From assembly GCA_947500445.1 (NCBI GenBank), contig CANMSB010000027.1:1-64000 (forward strand): 64,000 bases of DNA, given 5' to 3'. The stretch's first letter is position 1, and each line of letters opens with the position of its first letter. A program made the translations under genes and the position numbers. Below are positions 43,884-55,072 of the stretch, piece after piece. The notes below the pieces were generated by a model, which was not told the origin of the DNA, made no database searches, and saw nothing but the letters and a program-made list of their open reading frames with translations. This DNA is from an uncultured Flavobacteriaceae bacterium. Lineage in GTDB: Bacteria > Bacteroidota > Bacteroidia > Flavobacteriales > Flavobacteriaceae.

Positions 43884-45473
43884 TCAATTGAACTCCGAGG
43901 TGAAATGAAGTTTTACGCTGGGGTATTTTTGTTGGGTCATTTGTAAGGAGAACTGGGAGTCCGCCAAGAACACGGTCTGGCCCTGCTTGTCCTGAGCCAG
44001 AAATTTCTGTTTTATTCTTTTGAATTCCTTGAATTCATCGTTTTTAGGATCTTCCGCTTCCACCCAACAGGCTTTAAATACCGGAAAATTCTCATAGGAA
44101 CATTTGGCGCCGTACTCATGCTCCAATCGGTATTGTATTACCTCAAATTGCAGTGCACCAACGGTACCGATTACCTTTCTCCCGTTCAATTCCAAGGTAA
44201 ACAACTGCGCGACCCCTTCGTCCATCAATTGATCGATGCCCTTATAGAGCTGTTTCGACTTCATTGGATCGGCATTGTTGATATACCTAAAGTGTTCCGG
44301 TGAAAAACTCGGGATTCCCTTGTAATTCAATTGTTCGCCTTCCGTTAAGGTGTCCCCGATCTTAAAATTACCGGTATCGTGTAGTCCAACGATATCACCG
44401 GGATACGAGATATCAACGATTTCCTTTTTTTCGGCAAAAAATGCGTTGGGGCTTGAAAACTTCAGTTTTTTCCCCTGACGAACATGTAAATAGGGCTTGT
44501 TGCGCTCAAAAGTACCCGATACAATTTTAACGAAGGCCAATCGGTCCCGATGCTTGGGATCCATATTGGCGTGGATTTTAAAAACAAAACCGGTAAGTGC
44601 GGTCTCATCCGAATGTACCATACGTTCTTCGGCCATTTTAGCTTTGGGTGTAGGAGCAATATCAATAAAACAGTCCAATAACTCCCGTACCCCAAAATTG
44701 TTTAGGGCAGAACCAAAAAATACAGGCTGTAGTGTTCCTTCCAAATACGCTTTTTGATTAAAGGGCGGGTACACCCCGTCCACTAATTCTAAGTCGTCCC
44801 TTAAAGTGGCCGCCGCATTTTCTCCGATTACATTTTCCAATTCACTGCTTTCCAACGAGTCGAACGCAATGGTTTCTTCTATATTTTTTTTGCTTTCCCC
44901 ACTAAAAAGGTTAATGTTCTTTTCATAGATGTTATAAATGCCCTTAAAATCGTACCCCATACCTATGGGAAAGCTCAGCGGTGTTACCCGAAGGCCTAGC
45001 TTTTGTTCGACTTCGTCCAAAAGGTCAAAGGCATCTTTCCCTTCGCGATCGAGTTTATTGATAAACACGATAATGGGAATGTTTCGCATTCTACAGACCG
45101 AAACCAGCTTTTCCGTTTGTTCCTCCACACCTTTGGCAACATCGATGACCACGATTACGCTGTCTACCGCGGTAAGCGTACGGAAAGTGTCCTCCGCAAA
45201 ATCTTTATGCCCAGGAGTGTCCAGAATATTGATTTTTTTATCGCGGTAAATGAACGCAAGAACCGAGGTGGCTACGGAAATACCGCGTTGTCGCTCAATT
45301 TCCATGAAGTCGCTGGTAGCCGTTTTTTTTATTTTATTGTTCTTTACGGCGCCTGCTTCCTGTATGGCCCCTCCAAAAAGCAGCAGTTTTTCGGTCAAGG
45401 TCGTTTTACCCGCATCGGGGTGGGAAATGATCCCGAACGTTCTTCTGCGCTGTATTTCTTCTTTGAAGGTCAT
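43884..45473 (-). CDS. prfC: Peptide chain release factor 3
   Basis: A 529-residue GTPase of the RF3 family that recycles RF1/RF2 after termination. G1 SHPDAGKTT, G2 (RGISVATSV), G3 DTPGHKDFAED and G4 INKLDREGKD are clear, followed by domains II and III of RF3 type (SPNAFFAEKKEIVDISYPGDIVGLHD). I chose the ATG at 45473 (MTFKEEIQRRRTFGI, the family start). An upstream frame-open start at 45515 would add 14 unconserved residues. It is convergent with the DUF3467 gene. Confidence 0.96.
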   Translation of the reverse strand: MTFKEEIQRRRTFGIISHPDAGKTTLTEKLLLFGGAIQEAGAVKNNKIKKTATSDFMEIERQRGISVATSVLAFIYRDKKINILDTPGHKDFAEDTFRTLTAVDSVIVVIDVAKGVEEQTEKLVSVCRMRNIPIIVFINKLDREGKDAFDLLDEVEQKLGLRVTPLSFPIGMGYDFKGIYNIYEKNINLFSGESKKNIEETIAFDSLESSELENVIGENAAATLRDDLELVDGVYPPFNQKAYLEGTLQPVFFGSALNNFGVRELLDCFIDIAPTPKAKMAEERMVHSDETALTGFVFKIHANMDPKHRDRLAFVKIVSGTFERNKPYLHVRQGKKLKFSSPNAFFAEKKEIVDISYPGDIVGLHDTGNFKIGDTLTEGEQLNYKGIPSFSPEHFRYINNADPMKSKQLYKGIDQLMDEGVAQLFTLELNGRKVIGTVGALQFEVIQYRLEHEYGAKCSYENFPVFKACWVEAEDPKNDEFKEFKRIKQKFLAQDKQGQTVFLADSQFSLQMTQQKYPSVKLHFTSEFN

Positions 45474-45893
45474 AAAAAAAATTTGGGCAAAAATACGGGA
45501 AATATCCATTTTCAAGGAATACTGGAGCCCTTATTCTCGTAAACGTTTTCTTTTGTCGGGTATGGGAGCGGCTTTTTTTTTACCTGATCAGATTAGGTTT
45601 TTTTGGCTGTTCCCAAAGGTGTTTGGGATGTTATTATAAGGTGAAAACATCTTTTTGACTATCTTTTACGTACCTAAAAGAAGAAAAAATGCAGTTTAAC
45701 GAATAATCAGGGTTTTGAAAGACATTTCATAATTTAGGCTTTCCAAACAATTTGAGGATCGAGTTTTTAACTTTATCTTGCAAATCAATTAACAAAAGTT
45801 GTCCCAACTTCTTATCCTATTGTAATGTAAGCTACAGGCCGTGGTGATTGGTAACCCGCCTGCTGAATGGCAGGTCTTAAATTGCTAACACTT
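45474..45893. other. Divergent intergenic region prfC / TSP3-repeat gene
   Basis: Holds the 5' regions of both genes. On the plus strand TTTG (45751-45754), 19 nt, TATCTTGC (45774-45781) is a weakened promoter match that predicts a leader of about 105 nt for the repeat-protein gene. A short hairpin (CCTGC TGAAT GGCAGG, near 45861-45876) precedes its start codon. No gene was seen. Confidence 0.5.
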
Positions 45894-48800
45894 ATGGAAA
45901 TTATTACATTATTCTCGCGTAAAAACAAGGTATACGCACTCAGTAGCCTTTGTTTGTTCGCGTTTACCTTTTCTGGTTTTTTGACTGCTCGGGCAAACGA
46001 GATTCCCTCGAACAGCGGTAACGATGCGATTCGTATCGCCGCTCTGGTCGACGATCCCGCTGATTTAGATGACGATGACGATGGTATCCTGGATAGGGTA
46101 GAGGACATCAATAGCGATGGGGATAACAATCCCGATACCAATCCCACGGATACCGACGGGGATGGTATTCCCAACTATGAGGATATTGATTCGGACGGCG
46201 ATGGTATTCTAGACAATTATGAAGCACAGCGAACAAGCGCTTACGTTCCACCTTCTGGTATCGATGCGAATGGTAATGGGCTGGATGACGCTTATGAAGG
46301 GGACTTTGGTTTTGGTATCGTTCCCATAAACTCCGATCGTTCGGTTCGACCCGATTATGTTGATGTTGATTCCGATATTGACGGTATACGGGACAATATT
46401 GAGGCGCAGCCATTTTTAACATATGTAGCGCCTTCTGGTATAGATGCCAATCAAAACGGTTTGGACGATGCCTATGAAGGAGCATTTGGTTTTGGAATCA
46501 TACCGATTAATAGCGATGACGATGAGTATCCCGATTATCGCGATTTTGACGCGGATAATGATGGTATAAAGGACAAGGTAGAGGCGCAGACCTCCGAAGG
46601 CTATGTACCGCCAAGGGGCGACCGGGACGGAAATGGCATTGATGATGCCTATGAAGATGGATTGCTTCCTTTTGATACCGATGGGGATAACATTCCCGAT
46701 CAATTGGATATCGATACGGACAACGACGGTATCTTGGATATTGTGGAAGCGCAGACAACGGAAGGTTTTCTTCCCCCTTCCGGTCAGGATGCCGATGAAA
46801 ATGGCCTTGACGATGTATATACTTCTTCGGGCCTCGATCCCATCAATTCAGATGGTGATACCAAGCCCGATTTTAGGGATATCGATTCTGATAATGATGG
46901 TATTCCGGACAATATAGAAGGGCAGCCCACGGCAGGATATGTGCCACCGACCGGAAACGATACGGATGCCGATGGCTTGGACGATGCATATGAAGGAACT
47001 GGAAATAATGGTGTTGACCCCATTGATTTTGACGGTGATGATGCCCCTGATTATCGGGATTTGGACAGCGACAACGATACGGTCCCGGACAACAACGAGG
47101 GGAACGATTTCAACTTTGACGGCATCCCGGACCAGACCTTCACCGGTGTGGATACGGACGGCGACGGTCTTGACGACGGTTACGAGGGATCCGACGTGAA
47201 CGACGGATTCGACGTGAACGACGAGATCGACGACCCTGCCAATGACCTACCGGATACCGATGGTACGGAGGACGTGAACTATCGCGACCTGGACGATGAC
47301 GGCGACGGCATCGATACGCCGGACGAGGACGCCGACGGCGATGGCGACCCTACCAATGACGATACCGATGGTGACGGTACCCCCGACTATCTCGATCCTA
47401 CCGATGGTGTGGATACCGATGGCGATGGCGTACCGGACAGCACCGATCTTGATGACGATAACGACGGCATCCTCGATACCGAGGAAGACCCCAACCTTGA
47501 CGGTGACAACGATCCGCTGACGGATCCCCTTGACACCGATGGTGACGGTATCCCGAACCATTTGGATATCGATGCTGACAACGACGGTATTCCCGACAAT
47601 GTGGAGGGGCAGACCACCGAAGGGTACATTGCTCCCAACGATGACGATGCGGAGACCTATGCGGCGAACGACGGGCTGAACTCTGCCTATCTGCCCGACG
47701 GTATCGTACCGAACGACCACGATGGCGACGGGACACCGGACTATATCGATCTGGACAGCGACAACGATACGGTCCCGGACAACAACGAGGGGAACGATTT
47801 CAACTTTGACGGCATCCCGGACCAGACCTTCACCGGTGTGGATACGGACGGCGACGGTCTTGACGACGGTTACGAGGGATCCGACGTGAACGACGGATTC
47901 GACGTGAACGACGAGATCGACGACCCTGCCAATGACCTACCGGATACCGATGGTACGGAGGACGTGAACTATCGCGACCTGGACGATGACGGCGACGGCA
48001 TCGATACGCCGGACGAGGACGCCGACGGCGATGGCGACCCTACCAATGACGATACCGATGGCGACGGTACCCCCGACTATCTCGATCCTACCGATGGTGT
48101 GGATACCGATGGCGATGGCGTACCGGACAGCACCGATCTTGATGACGATAACGACGGCATCCTCGATACCGAGGAAGACCCCAACCTTGACGGTGACAAC
48201 GATCCGCTGACGGATCCCCTTGATACCGATGGTGACGGCATCCCGAACCATTTGGATATCGATGCGGACAACGATGGTATTCCCGACAATGTGGAGGGGC
48301 AGACCACCGAAGGGTACATTGCGCCCAACGATGACGATGCGGAGACCTATGCGGCGAACGACGGGCTGAACACTGCCTATCTGCCCGACGGTATCGTACC
48401 GAACGACCACGATGGCGACGGGACACCGGACTATATCGATCTGGACAGCGACAACGATACGGTCCCGGACAACAATGAGGGGAACGATTTCAACTTTGAC
48501 GGCATCCCGGACCAGACCTTTACAGGTGTGGATACGGACGGCGACGGTCTTGACGACGGTTATGAAGGATCTGACGTGAACGACGGATTCGACGTGAACG
48601 ACGAGATCGACGACCCTGCGAACGACCTGCCGGATACCGATGGTACGGAGGACGTGAACTATCGCGACCTGGACGATGACGGCGACGGCATCGACACTCC
48701 GGGCGAGGACGCCGACGGCGATGGCGACCCTACCAATGACGATACCGATGGCGACGGTACCCCCGACTATCTCGATCCTACCGATGGTGTGGATACCGAT

Positions 48801-50477
48801 GGCGATGGCGTACCGGACAGCACCGATCTTGATGACGATAACGACGGCATCCTCGATACCGAGGAAGACCCCAACCTTGACGGTGACAACGATCCGCTGA
48901 CGGATCCCCTTGACACCGATAACGACGGTATCCCGAACCATTTGGATATCGATGCTGACAACGACGGTATTCCCGACAATGTGGAGGGGCAGACCACCGA
49001 AGGGTACATTGCGCCCAACGATGACGATGCGGAGACCTATGCGGCGAACGACGGGCTGAACACTGCCTATCTACCCGACGGTATCGTACCGAACGACCAC
49101 GATGGCGACGGAACACCGGACTATATCGATTTGGACAGCGACAACGATACGGTCCCCGATAACAACGAGGGGAACGATTTCAACTTCGACGGCATCCCGG
49201 ACCAGACCTTCACCGGTGTGGATACGGACGGCGACGGTCTTGACGATGGTTACGAGGGGTCGGACGTGAACGACGGTTTCGACGTGAACGACGAGATCGA
49301 CGACCCTGCCAATGACCTACCGGATACCGATGGCACGGAGGACGTGAACTATCGCGACCTGGACGATGACGGCGACGGCATCGACACTCCGGACGAGGAC
49401 GCCGACGGCGATGGCGACCCTACCAATGACGATACCGATGGCGACGGTACCCCCGACTATCTTGATCCCACAGATTTCGGACCGGATACGGATGGTGATG
49501 GTGTTCCCGATGTTGTTGATCTTGATGACGATAACGACGGCATCCTCGATACCGAGGAAGACCCCAACCTTGACGGTGACAACGACCCGCTTACAGATCC
49601 CCTTGATACCGATGGCGACGGCATCCCGAACCATTTGGATATCGATGCGGACAACGACGGTATTCCCGACAATGTAGAGGCACAGACTACTGACGGATAT
49701 ATTGCACCGAATAATGATGATGCACCGACCTATGCGGCGAACGACGGGCTGAACTCTGCCTACCTGCCCGACGGTATCGTACCGAACGACCACGATGGCG
49801 ACGGAACGCCGGACTATATCGATTTGGACAGTGACAACGATACGGTCCCCGATAACAACGAGGGGAACGATTTCAACTTCGACGGTATCCCGGACCAGAC
49901 CTTTACCGGTGTGGATACGGACGGCGACGGTCTTGACGATGGTTACGAGGGGTCCGACGTGAACGACGGTTTCGACGTGAACGACGAGATCGACGACCCT
50001 GCCAATGACCTACCGGATACCGATGGTACGGAGGACGTGAACTATCGCGACCTGGACGATGACGGCGACGGCATCGACACTCCGGACGAGGACGCCAACG
50101 GCGATGGTGATCCTACCAATGACGATACCAACGGTGATGGAACACCGGATTATTTGGATCCGAAACAGGATGGGGAAATTATTGTAATGCAGATCGTAAC
50201 CCCTAATGGCGACGGTAGAAACGATTTCTTGTGGATCGAAAATGTAGATTTGGCATTGAACAACACGCTAAAGATTTTCAACCGATGGGGTGTTTTGGTA
50301 TACGACGGAAAAGATTATAACAACCAGAACAACGTTTTTGACGGACGTTCAAAAGGAAGATCTACAGTGAGCGCGACCGACTACCTACCGGCGGGAGTTT
50401 ATTTTTATATCTTTGAGTACAATCTTGAAGGACAATCAAAAACTACAGAGAACGATTATTTATATATAAGTAAATAA
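45894..50477 (+). CDS. Giant thrombospondin type-3 repeat protein, type IX secretion cargo (type B C-terminus)
   Basis: About 1,527 residues. The N-terminus [28 protein letters not shown] ending LTARA is a signal peptide; a start nine codons earlier (45867) is possible but adds nothing conserved. Almost all of the rest is calcium-binding TSP3-like repeats (DxDxDGxxD, for example [20 protein letters not shown]). Five near-identical blocks of about 230 residues arise from 690-bp DNA repeats. The last 95 or so residues ([23 protein letters not shown]..., [22 protein letters not shown]) are the gliding-motility-associated type B sorting domain. It should be exported by the type IX system and displayed or released as an extended, Ca2+-stiffened rod. 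The SprF-like and OmpA-like genes directly downstream fit this. Confidence 0.9.
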   Translation: MEIITLFSRKNKVYALSSLCLFAFTFSGFLTARANEIPSNSGNDAIRIAALVDDPADLDDDDDGILDRVEDINSDGDNNPDTNPTDTDGDGIPNYEDIDSDGDGILDNYEAQRTSAYVPPSGIDANGNGLDDAYEGDFGFGIVPINSDRSVRPDYVDVDSDIDGIRDNIEAQPFLTYVAPSGIDANQNGLDDAYEGAFGFGIIPINSDDDEYPDYRDFDADNDGIKDKVEAQTSEGYVPPRGDRDGNGIDDAYEDGLLPFDTDGDNIPDQLDIDTDNDGILDIVEAQTTEGFLPPSGQDADENGLDDVYTSSGLDPINSDGDTKPDFRDIDSDNDGIPDNIEGQPTAGYVPPTGNDTDADGLDDAYEGTGNNGVDPIDFDGDDAPDYRDLDSDNDTVPDNNEGNDFNFDGIPDQTFTGVDTDGDGLDDGYEGSDVNDGFDVNDEIDDPANDLPDTDGTEDVNYRDLDDDGDGIDTPDEDADGDGDPTNDDTDGDGTPDYLDPTDGVDTDGDGVPDSTDLDDDNDGILDTEEDPNLDGDNDPLTDPLDTDGDGIPNHLDIDADNDGIPDNVEGQTTEGYIAPNDDDAETYAANDGLNSAYLPDGIVPNDHDGDGTPDYIDLDSDNDTVPDNNEGNDFNFDGIPDQTFTGVDTDGDGLDDGYEGSDVNDGFDVNDEIDDPANDLPDTDGTEDVNYRDLDDDGDGIDTPDEDADGDGDPTNDDTDGDGTPDYLDPTDGVDTDGDGVPDSTDLDDDNDGILDTEEDPNLDGDNDPLTDPLDTDGDGIPNHLDIDADNDGIPDNVEGQTTEGYIAPNDDDAETYAANDGLNTAYLPDGIVPNDHDGDGTPDYIDLDSDNDTVPDNNEGNDFNFDGIPDQTFTGVDTDGDGLDDGYEGSDVNDGFDVNDEIDDPANDLPDTDGTEDVNYRDLDDDGDGIDTPGEDADGDGDPTNDDTDGDGTPDYLDPTDGVDTDGDGVPDSTDLDDDNDGILDTEEDPNLDGDNDPLTDPLDTDNDGIPNHLDIDADNDGIPDNVEGQTTEGYIAPNDDDAETYAANDGLNTAYLPDGIVPNDHDGDGTPDYIDLDSDNDTVPDNNEGNDFNFDGIPDQTFTGVDTDGDGLDDGYEGSDVNDGFDVNDEIDDPANDLPDTDGTEDVNYRDLDDDGDGIDTPDEDADGDGDPTNDDTDGDGTPDYLDPTDFGPDTDGDGVPDVVDLDDDNDGILDTEEDPNLDGDNDPLTDPLDTDGDGIPNHLDIDADNDGIPDNVEAQTTDGYIAPNNDDAPTYAANDGLNSAYLPDGIVPNDHDGDGTPDYIDLDSDNDTVPDNNEGNDFNFDGIPDQTFTGVDTDGDGLDDGYEGSDVNDGFDVNDEIDDPANDLPDTDGTEDVNYRDLDDDGDGIDTPDEDANGDGDPTNDDTNGDGTPDYLDPKQDGEIIVMQIVTPNGDGRNDFLWIENVDLALNNTLKIFNRWGVLVYDGKDYNNQNNVFDGRSKGRSTVSATDYLPAGVYFYIFEYNLEGQSKTTENDYLYISK
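47058..50160 (+). repeat. Near-identical 690-bp tandem DNA repeats inside the TSP3 gene
   Basis: Units start at 47058, 47748, 48438 and 49128 (each 690 bp, the fourth 693 bp), and a partial fifth runs from 49821 to about 50160. Copies 1-3 differ by scattered, mostly silent single bases; copy 4 carries a diverged patch at about 49470-49520. This indicates recent duplication or gene conversion and makes copy number unstable. Confidence 0.95.
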
Positions 50478-50491
50478 ATGCTTTAGCCTAT

Positions 50492-51457
50492 ATGAAACTA
50501 AAAAAGCGCTTTTTAGCACCCCTACTGTTAGTGCTGCTCTTCTGGGAAACATCAAGTGCGCAACAAGATGCCCAGTACACGCAATACATGTTCAACACCA
50601 TGAGCGTGAATCCGGCTTATGCCGGTTCGCGTGGCCAATTTAGTGCCGCTGCGCTATATCGTGCACAATGGGTCGGTTTGGAAGGCGCTCCCACCACGCA
50701 AACACTCAATTTACATTCTCCGATCCGGAATAGTAAGGTGGGTTACGGACTGTCCATAGTTAACGACGAAATAGGAGAGGGTGCCGTTCAGGAGACCTAT
50801 TTGGATGCGGTCATATCGTACACCATAGATGTTTCCCTGGATGGGAAACTTTCTTTCGGGCTTAAAGCGGGCGGACATCTCTTTAATTTGGATGTAGAAA
50901 ACTTGAGACAACGGGAAGATCCGGTACTTCGGGAAAACCTGAATACCGATAATATTGATAACCGCTTTTCCCCAAATGTAGGTTTAGGGGTCTACTACCA
51001 TACCAATAAATTCTATGCGGGGCTTTCCGCACCGAACTTGTTGGAAACGGAGCATTTTGATAGCTCAGGGGGCGATGCCAACAACATCGAGTTTCTATCG
51101 CAGGAACGTATCAATTTTTATTTGATCACCGGATATGTATTTGATCTGAACAGCAACTTCAAGTTCAAACCGGCGCTTTTGACCAAGGTGGTCAGCGGTG
51201 CACCGTTGCAAGTGGATGTCTCGGCAAATTTTCTATACAACGATAAGTTTTCGTTCGGGGCCGCATACCGATGGGATGCCGCTTTGAGCGCTTTGGCAGG
51301 TTTTCAGGTATCCGATCAGTTTATGGTCGGTCTGGCTTACGACAAGGAAACGACCGAATTGGGCGGTACCCGTTTCAATGACGGTTCGTTCGAAGTTTTT
51401 CTAAGGTTCGAGCTGGTTAAATCATTTCAGAAATTGGTGTCACCTCGTTTCTTCTAA
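50492..51457 (+). CDS. PorP/SprF family type IX secretion outer-membrane protein
   Basis: A 321-residue beta-barrel protein with signal peptide (MKLKKRFLAPLLLVLLFWETSSAQQ) and the family N-terminus AQYTQYMFNTMSVNPAYAGSRG. The rest is alternating beta strands ending in FEVFLRFEL. In Flavobacterium johnsoniae SprF is needed to export the type-B cargo SprB, and paralogues sit next to their own cargo genes. The 14-bp gap to the TSP3 gene makes it the likely dedicated partner. Confidence 0.93.
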   Translation: MKLKKRFLAPLLLVLLFWETSSAQQDAQYTQYMFNTMSVNPAYAGSRGQFSAAALYRAQWVGLEGAPTTQTLNLHSPIRNSKVGYGLSIVNDEIGEGAVQETYLDAVISYTIDVSLDGKLSFGLKAGGHLFNLDVENLRQREDPVLRENLNTDNIDNRFSPNVGLGVYYHTNKFYAGLSAPNLLETEHFDSSGGDANNIEFLSQERINFYLITGYVFDLNSNFKFKPALLTKVVSGAPLQVDVSANFLYNDKFSFGAAYRWDAALSALAGFQVSDQFMVGLAYDKETTELGGTRFNDGSFEVFLRFELVKSFQKLVSPRFF

Positions 51458-51469
51458 ATCAACGTACAA

Positions 51470-53431
51470 ATGGCAAAAAAGGTTCAGTATTTATTTGGGA
51501 TGTTGTGTTGTGTTTTTCTTTTGAACGTTTCTGCACAAGAAACCGTGGAAAAGGAGAACCGTTTGGTTACCAAAGCGAACGAACGGTACGACGAGTATTC
51601 TTTTCGACCGGCGATCGATATCTATAAACGTGTTTTGGACAAAGGGTATGTCTCCTCCGATTTGTTGAAAAAACTGGGGAACTCTTACTATTTTAATGCA
51701 GACTACGCCGAAGCGGCGGAAACCTATCAAAAATTGGTGAAAAACTATCCATCGGAAGTAGGACCGGAGGAATATTTTAGATATGCACAGACCTTAAAGA
51801 CCCTTAGTGACTACGATGGGGCCAAGGCAGCAATGGCCGAGTTTGCAACGTTGACCACGGACGATAACAGGGCCAAGCTCTACACTGCCGAAAGTAGCTT
51901 TTTGGAGGATATCAAAAACAATTCCGGGCGTTATCGATTGGAGGCGTTTAAATACAATTCACCCTATTCCGATTTTGCTCCCTCCTTCTACAAGGAAGGG
52001 CTTATTTTTTCCTCCGATAGGGATACGGGAAATTTGGCGAGATACCGACACACGTGGAATTCCAAAGACTTTTTGGACCTGTACAAAGTAGATGCCGATA
52101 GCCTCTCGATGAGTACGGTGTCCAAATTGGGTGAAGGGGTCAATACGCGTTTGCACGAATCTACCTCCGTTACTACCAAGGACGGAAATACGCTCTATTT
52201 TACTAGAAATAACTTTAAAGAAGGAAAATATATAAAGGACGAAGAGGGTGTTATTCGGTTAAAGGTCTTCAGGGCTACGATGACGGATGAGGGCGCTTGG
52301 GGAAATTTGGAGGAGCTGCCGTTCAACAGCGATGCATACTCCGTTGCACATCCCGCACTTAGTCCAGATGAAAAAACGCTTTACTTCGTATCCGATATGA
52401 CGGGATCGTTGGGTGCCTCTGATATTTTTATGACCGAAGTTAAGGAGGACGGTACCTTTGGGACGCCTGTAAATCTCGGGAATACCATCAATACCGAAGC
52501 GCGGGAAACCTTTCCGTTCGTAACCGGTGAAAACGTATTGTACTTTTCTTCGGACGGTCATCCTGGATTAGGCGGTTTGGATGTTTTCGCTACTAAAATT
52601 AAGGAGGGCAAATTTGAAGAGGCCATCTTGAATGTTGGCGAACCGGTAAATAGCAAGATGGACGACTTCACGTTCATTATTGACGCCGAGAGTAGAAAAG
52701 GCTATTTCGCCTCGAATCGGGCCGATGGTCAAGGTGCAGATGACATTTATGCATTTTTGGAAACGGAACGTTTGAATCTGGAATGCGTTCAAGAAATTAC
52801 GGGTACCGTTCGGGATAAGGTATCGAACGAGGTTTTGGTAGGGGCCACGGTTAAGGTCATCGATGAAAATAATGATGAAATTATGTCGACCATCACGGAT
52901 GCTGATGGAAATTATACGTTGTCCATCGATTGTAACCAAGGAAATTTTGTAAGGGCTACCGTTCAAGGTTATGTTCCCTCTGAGGAGTATTTGGGCAAAT
53001 CGGATGGGAAGGCCAAGATTATTGATTTCTATTTGGAAAAGGATACGATTACCGCTGGTTTTGGTGATGACTTGGCAAAATTATTGCAGCTCAGCACGAT
53101 ATACTTTGATTTTGATAAGTATAACATTCGAAAAGATTCCGAAGTGGAAGTAGAGAAGGTGATTGCCGCAATGGAAAAATATCCAAGTCTTAAGATAAAA
53201 GTGAACGCGCATACCGATAGTAGGGGTAAGGATTCCTATAACCTGCTCCTCTCCCAAAAAAGAGCAGAAGCTACCGTAAACTATATGATAGCGAAGGGTA
53301 TTGCTAAAGACCGCTTGGTAAGCGAAGGCTTTGGAGAAACAAAATTGGTAAACGAATGTACCAATGGTGCCAAATGTTCGGCCGCCGAACACGAATTGAA
53401 CAGAAGATCGGAATTCATCATAGAGGAATAG
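51470..53431 (+). CDS. OmpA-family protein with TPR and WD40-like (PD40) repeats, PorE-like
   Basis: A 653-residue outer-membrane-associated protein. In order: signal peptide (1-23), TPR-like helices (about 30-140, including YYFNADYAEAAETYQKLVK), PD40 beta-propeller repeats (about 160-430, for example HPALSPDEKTLYFVSDMTGSLGASDIF and FSSDGHPGLGGLDVF), a CarboxypepD_reg-like domain (about 443-520) and a C-terminal OmpA peptidoglycan-binding domain (IYFDFDKYNIRKDS, NAHTDSRGKDSYNLLLSQKRA). This matches PorE, which tethers the type IX machinery to peptidoglycan, or a cassette-specific paralogue. It follows the SprF-like gene by 12 bp, completing a three-gene operon. Confidence 0.93.
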   Translation: MAKKVQYLFGMLCCVFLLNVSAQETVEKENRLVTKANERYDEYSFRPAIDIYKRVLDKGYVSSDLLKKLGNSYYFNADYAEAAETYQKLVKNYPSEVGPEEYFRYAQTLKTLSDYDGAKAAMAEFATLTTDDNRAKLYTAESSFLEDIKNNSGRYRLEAFKYNSPYSDFAPSFYKEGLIFSSDRDTGNLARYRHTWNSKDFLDLYKVDADSLSMSTVSKLGEGVNTRLHESTSVTTKDGNTLYFTRNNFKEGKYIKDEEGVIRLKVFRATMTDEGAWGNLEELPFNSDAYSVAHPALSPDEKTLYFVSDMTGSLGASDIFMTEVKEDGTFGTPVNLGNTINTEARETFPFVTGENVLYFSSDGHPGLGGLDVFATKIKEGKFEEAILNVGEPVNSKMDDFTFIIDAESRKGYFASNRADGQGADDIYAFLETERLNLECVQEITGTVRDKVSNEVLVGATVKVIDENNDEIMSTITDADGNYTLSIDCNQGNFVRATVQGYVPSEEYLGKSDGKAKIIDFYLEKDTITAGFGDDLAKLLQLSTIYFDFDKYNIRKDSEVEVEKVIAAMEKYPSLKIKVNAHTDSRGKDSYNLLLSQKRAEATVNYMIAKGIAKDRLVSEGFGETKLVNECTNGAKCSAAEHELNRRSEFIIEE

Positions 53432-54067
53432 GTTTTCTTTAAAGTTTTTTTCAGTCTGCTTTTGGCACAGTTGTCGAGCATGCTATAGGGCTACCTTAGT
53501 AGCCAAATAATGGCATCAGTGGAGCTCCTTTTGGAACTTGCGCATTGGGGTTCCATCCAAAAGTTTTTATGTAAACATGACATTTTATTTCAATGCGACT
53601 GGTGTACATGCTTGCCATATTATCCCGCAGCTAACGGTTCTTGATGTCGAACTTAAATAACGTTGAGGGTCCGTGTGCAATGACGTTGGCGTTTGTAAGT
53701 TTAAATCGCTGTAAAGAATAGTTAGGGATTTGGAATCCTTGATCCGTATTTTCAGTGATTCCTTTCGCTGGTTATAAAAACGTATCCTTTATTACCATTT
53801 TTCCAAGGCGGTACTTTCTTAGGGAACATGTCGTGAAAACTGCAGTAATTTTTCCCTGGTTGCTAGTACCGTGCACAGCGATCAACTATCGTAACTTTCC
53901 GGGAGTTATACCACTTTTCCTATAAAATGGTAATAGGTCAAATCGATATGGTAACGATAATGGACGAGATTCTGTTTTTCAAAACTACTTCCTAATCATA
54001 CTGCTTCCGCAACACTTGCTGTAATGTATTATGATCTTGGTTTTTTATCTTCCAAGCGTGGCTATAC
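53432..54067. other. Intergenic region, 636 bp, with two MITE-family palindromes
   Basis: Imperfect palindromes of the TACCATTTT...AAAATGGTA family lie at 53793-53813 and 53909-53932, about 100 bp apart, and may be ends of a decayed element. There is no coding stretch, tRNA or clear terminator after the OmpA-family gene. Confidence 0.5.
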
Positions 54068-54081
54068 TTGTTCAAAGGTCT

Positions 54082-54089
54082 TATTTTTG
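54082..54089 (+). promoter_or_regulatory. -7 promoter element TATTTTTG for the idi cluster
   Basis: Perfect TAnnTTTG; the -33 box is weak. It predicts a transcript start near 54095, which lies after the upstream ATG at 54068 and so supports the TTG start of idi at 54134. Confidence 0.55.
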
Positions 54090-54133
54090 CAATGCTAGAT
54101 AAGAGATGGTTTGAAATTAAAAAAAATTGCAGT

Positions 54134-54673
54134 TTGAAAGAAGAGCAGGTTATATTGGTAAATGAAAAGGACGAGGAGATTGGAACAATGGCGAAGATGG
54201 AGGCCCATGAAAAAGCGGTTTTACATCGGGCATTTTCAGTATTTATAATGAATGACAAAGGGGAGACCATGCTGCAACAAAGGGCAGGGCACAAGTACCA
54301 TTCGCCATTGCTTTGGACCAATACCTGTTGTAGTCATCAACGGGTCGGGGAAAGCAATATTGCGGCCGGTAAAAGAAGGCTCGAGGAAGAAATGGGCTTT
54401 GTGACCGATCTTAAAGAGCTTTTTTCATTTACCTACAAGGCACCTTTTGATAATGGGCTTACGGAACATGAATTAGATCATGTGATGATCGGGAGCTATA
54501 ACGATGCCCCAAAAATCAACTTGGACGAGGTGGCCGACTGGAAGTGGATGACACCACAGGCCGTGAAAACGGATATAGAATCGAATCCTGATTCCTATAC
54601 GGCATGGTTCAAGATCATATTTGAGAAATTTTATACACATATTGCACAAAACCCCGCGTCCAATGAAGGTTAA
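54134..54673 (+). CDS. idi: Isopentenyl-diphosphate delta-isomerase (type I, Nudix)
   Basis: A 179-residue Nudix-fold enzyme interconverting IPP and DMAPP. The catalytic Cys is in WTNTCCSHQR and the acidic site in LTEHELDHVMIG; LHRAFSVFIMNDKGETMLQQRA is the family N-terminal block and LEEEMGF the Nudix-like helix. I chose TTG at 54134 (KEEQVILVNEKDEEIG follows, the standard start). The longer frame from 54068 adds 22 unconserved residues and begins before the likely transcript start. It overlaps the next gene by 11 bp. Confidence 0.93.
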   Translation: MKEEQVILVNEKDEEIGTMAKMEAHEKAVLHRAFSVFIMNDKGETMLQQRAGHKYHSPLLWTNTCCSHQRVGESNIAAGKRRLEEEMGFVTDLKELFSFTYKAPFDNGLTEHELDHVMIGSYNDAPKINLDEVADWKWMTPQAVKTDIESNPDSYTAWFKIIFEKFYTHIAQNPASNEG

Positions 54674-55070
54674 GGTAAGTAGGAGAGCACATTTTAATGC
54701 GGCCCATCGGTTGTATCGACCCGATTGGAGTTTTGAAAAGAACGACGCGGTTTTCGGAAAATGCAACAACCCTAAATTTCATGGGCACAATTATGAGCTT
54801 GTGGTTAGTGCCACCGGCGAAATCGACCCGGAAACCGGTTTTGTTATCGATGTGAAAGTGCTGAAAGACCTGATCAAAAGTGAAGTGGAGAATGCATTCG
54901 ACCATAAAAACTTGAACGAGGAGGTACCTGAATTTGCAAAACTCAACCCCACGGCCGAAAACATTGCCGTGGTCATCTGGAACAAACTCCGACCGCACAT
55001 TGCTGCGGATAAGGAATTGGAAGTGGTGCTGTACGAAACGCCCAGGAACTTCGTTACCTATTGCGGATAA
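54663..55070 (+). CDS. 6-pyruvoyl-tetrahydropterin synthase / 6-carboxytetrahydropterin synthase (QueD-like)
   Basis: A 135-residue member of the PTPS/QueD family. The zinc-binding histidines are in RAHFNAAHRL (residues 7-16) and FHGHNYEL, and the catalytic Cys in GKCNNPKFHGH. The family can act in queuosine synthesis (QueD) or in tetrahydropterin synthesis, and context does not decide. The start is ATG at 54663, inside the end of idi, which implies translational coupling. Confidence 0.9.
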   Translation: MKVKVSRRAHFNAAHRLYRPDWSFEKNDAVFGKCNNPKFHGHNYELVVSATGEIDPETGFVIDVKVLKDLIKSEVENAFDHKNLNEEVPEFAKLNPTAENIAVVIWNKLRPHIAADKELEVVLYETPRNFVTYCG

Positions 55071-55072
55071 TT

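Noticed and set aside
47937-48941. Long open frame of 334 codons on the minus strand across the TSP3 repeats, and several similar frames in each copy
   Set aside because: They repeat with the 690-bp unit and arise from the skewed Asp/Gly codon pattern of the plus-strand gene; no start context, conservation or domain supports them.
54068-54133. Longer idi starting at the upstream ATG
   Set aside because: The extra 22 residues are not family-like and the ATG precedes the predicted transcript start from TATTTTTG at 54082-54089.
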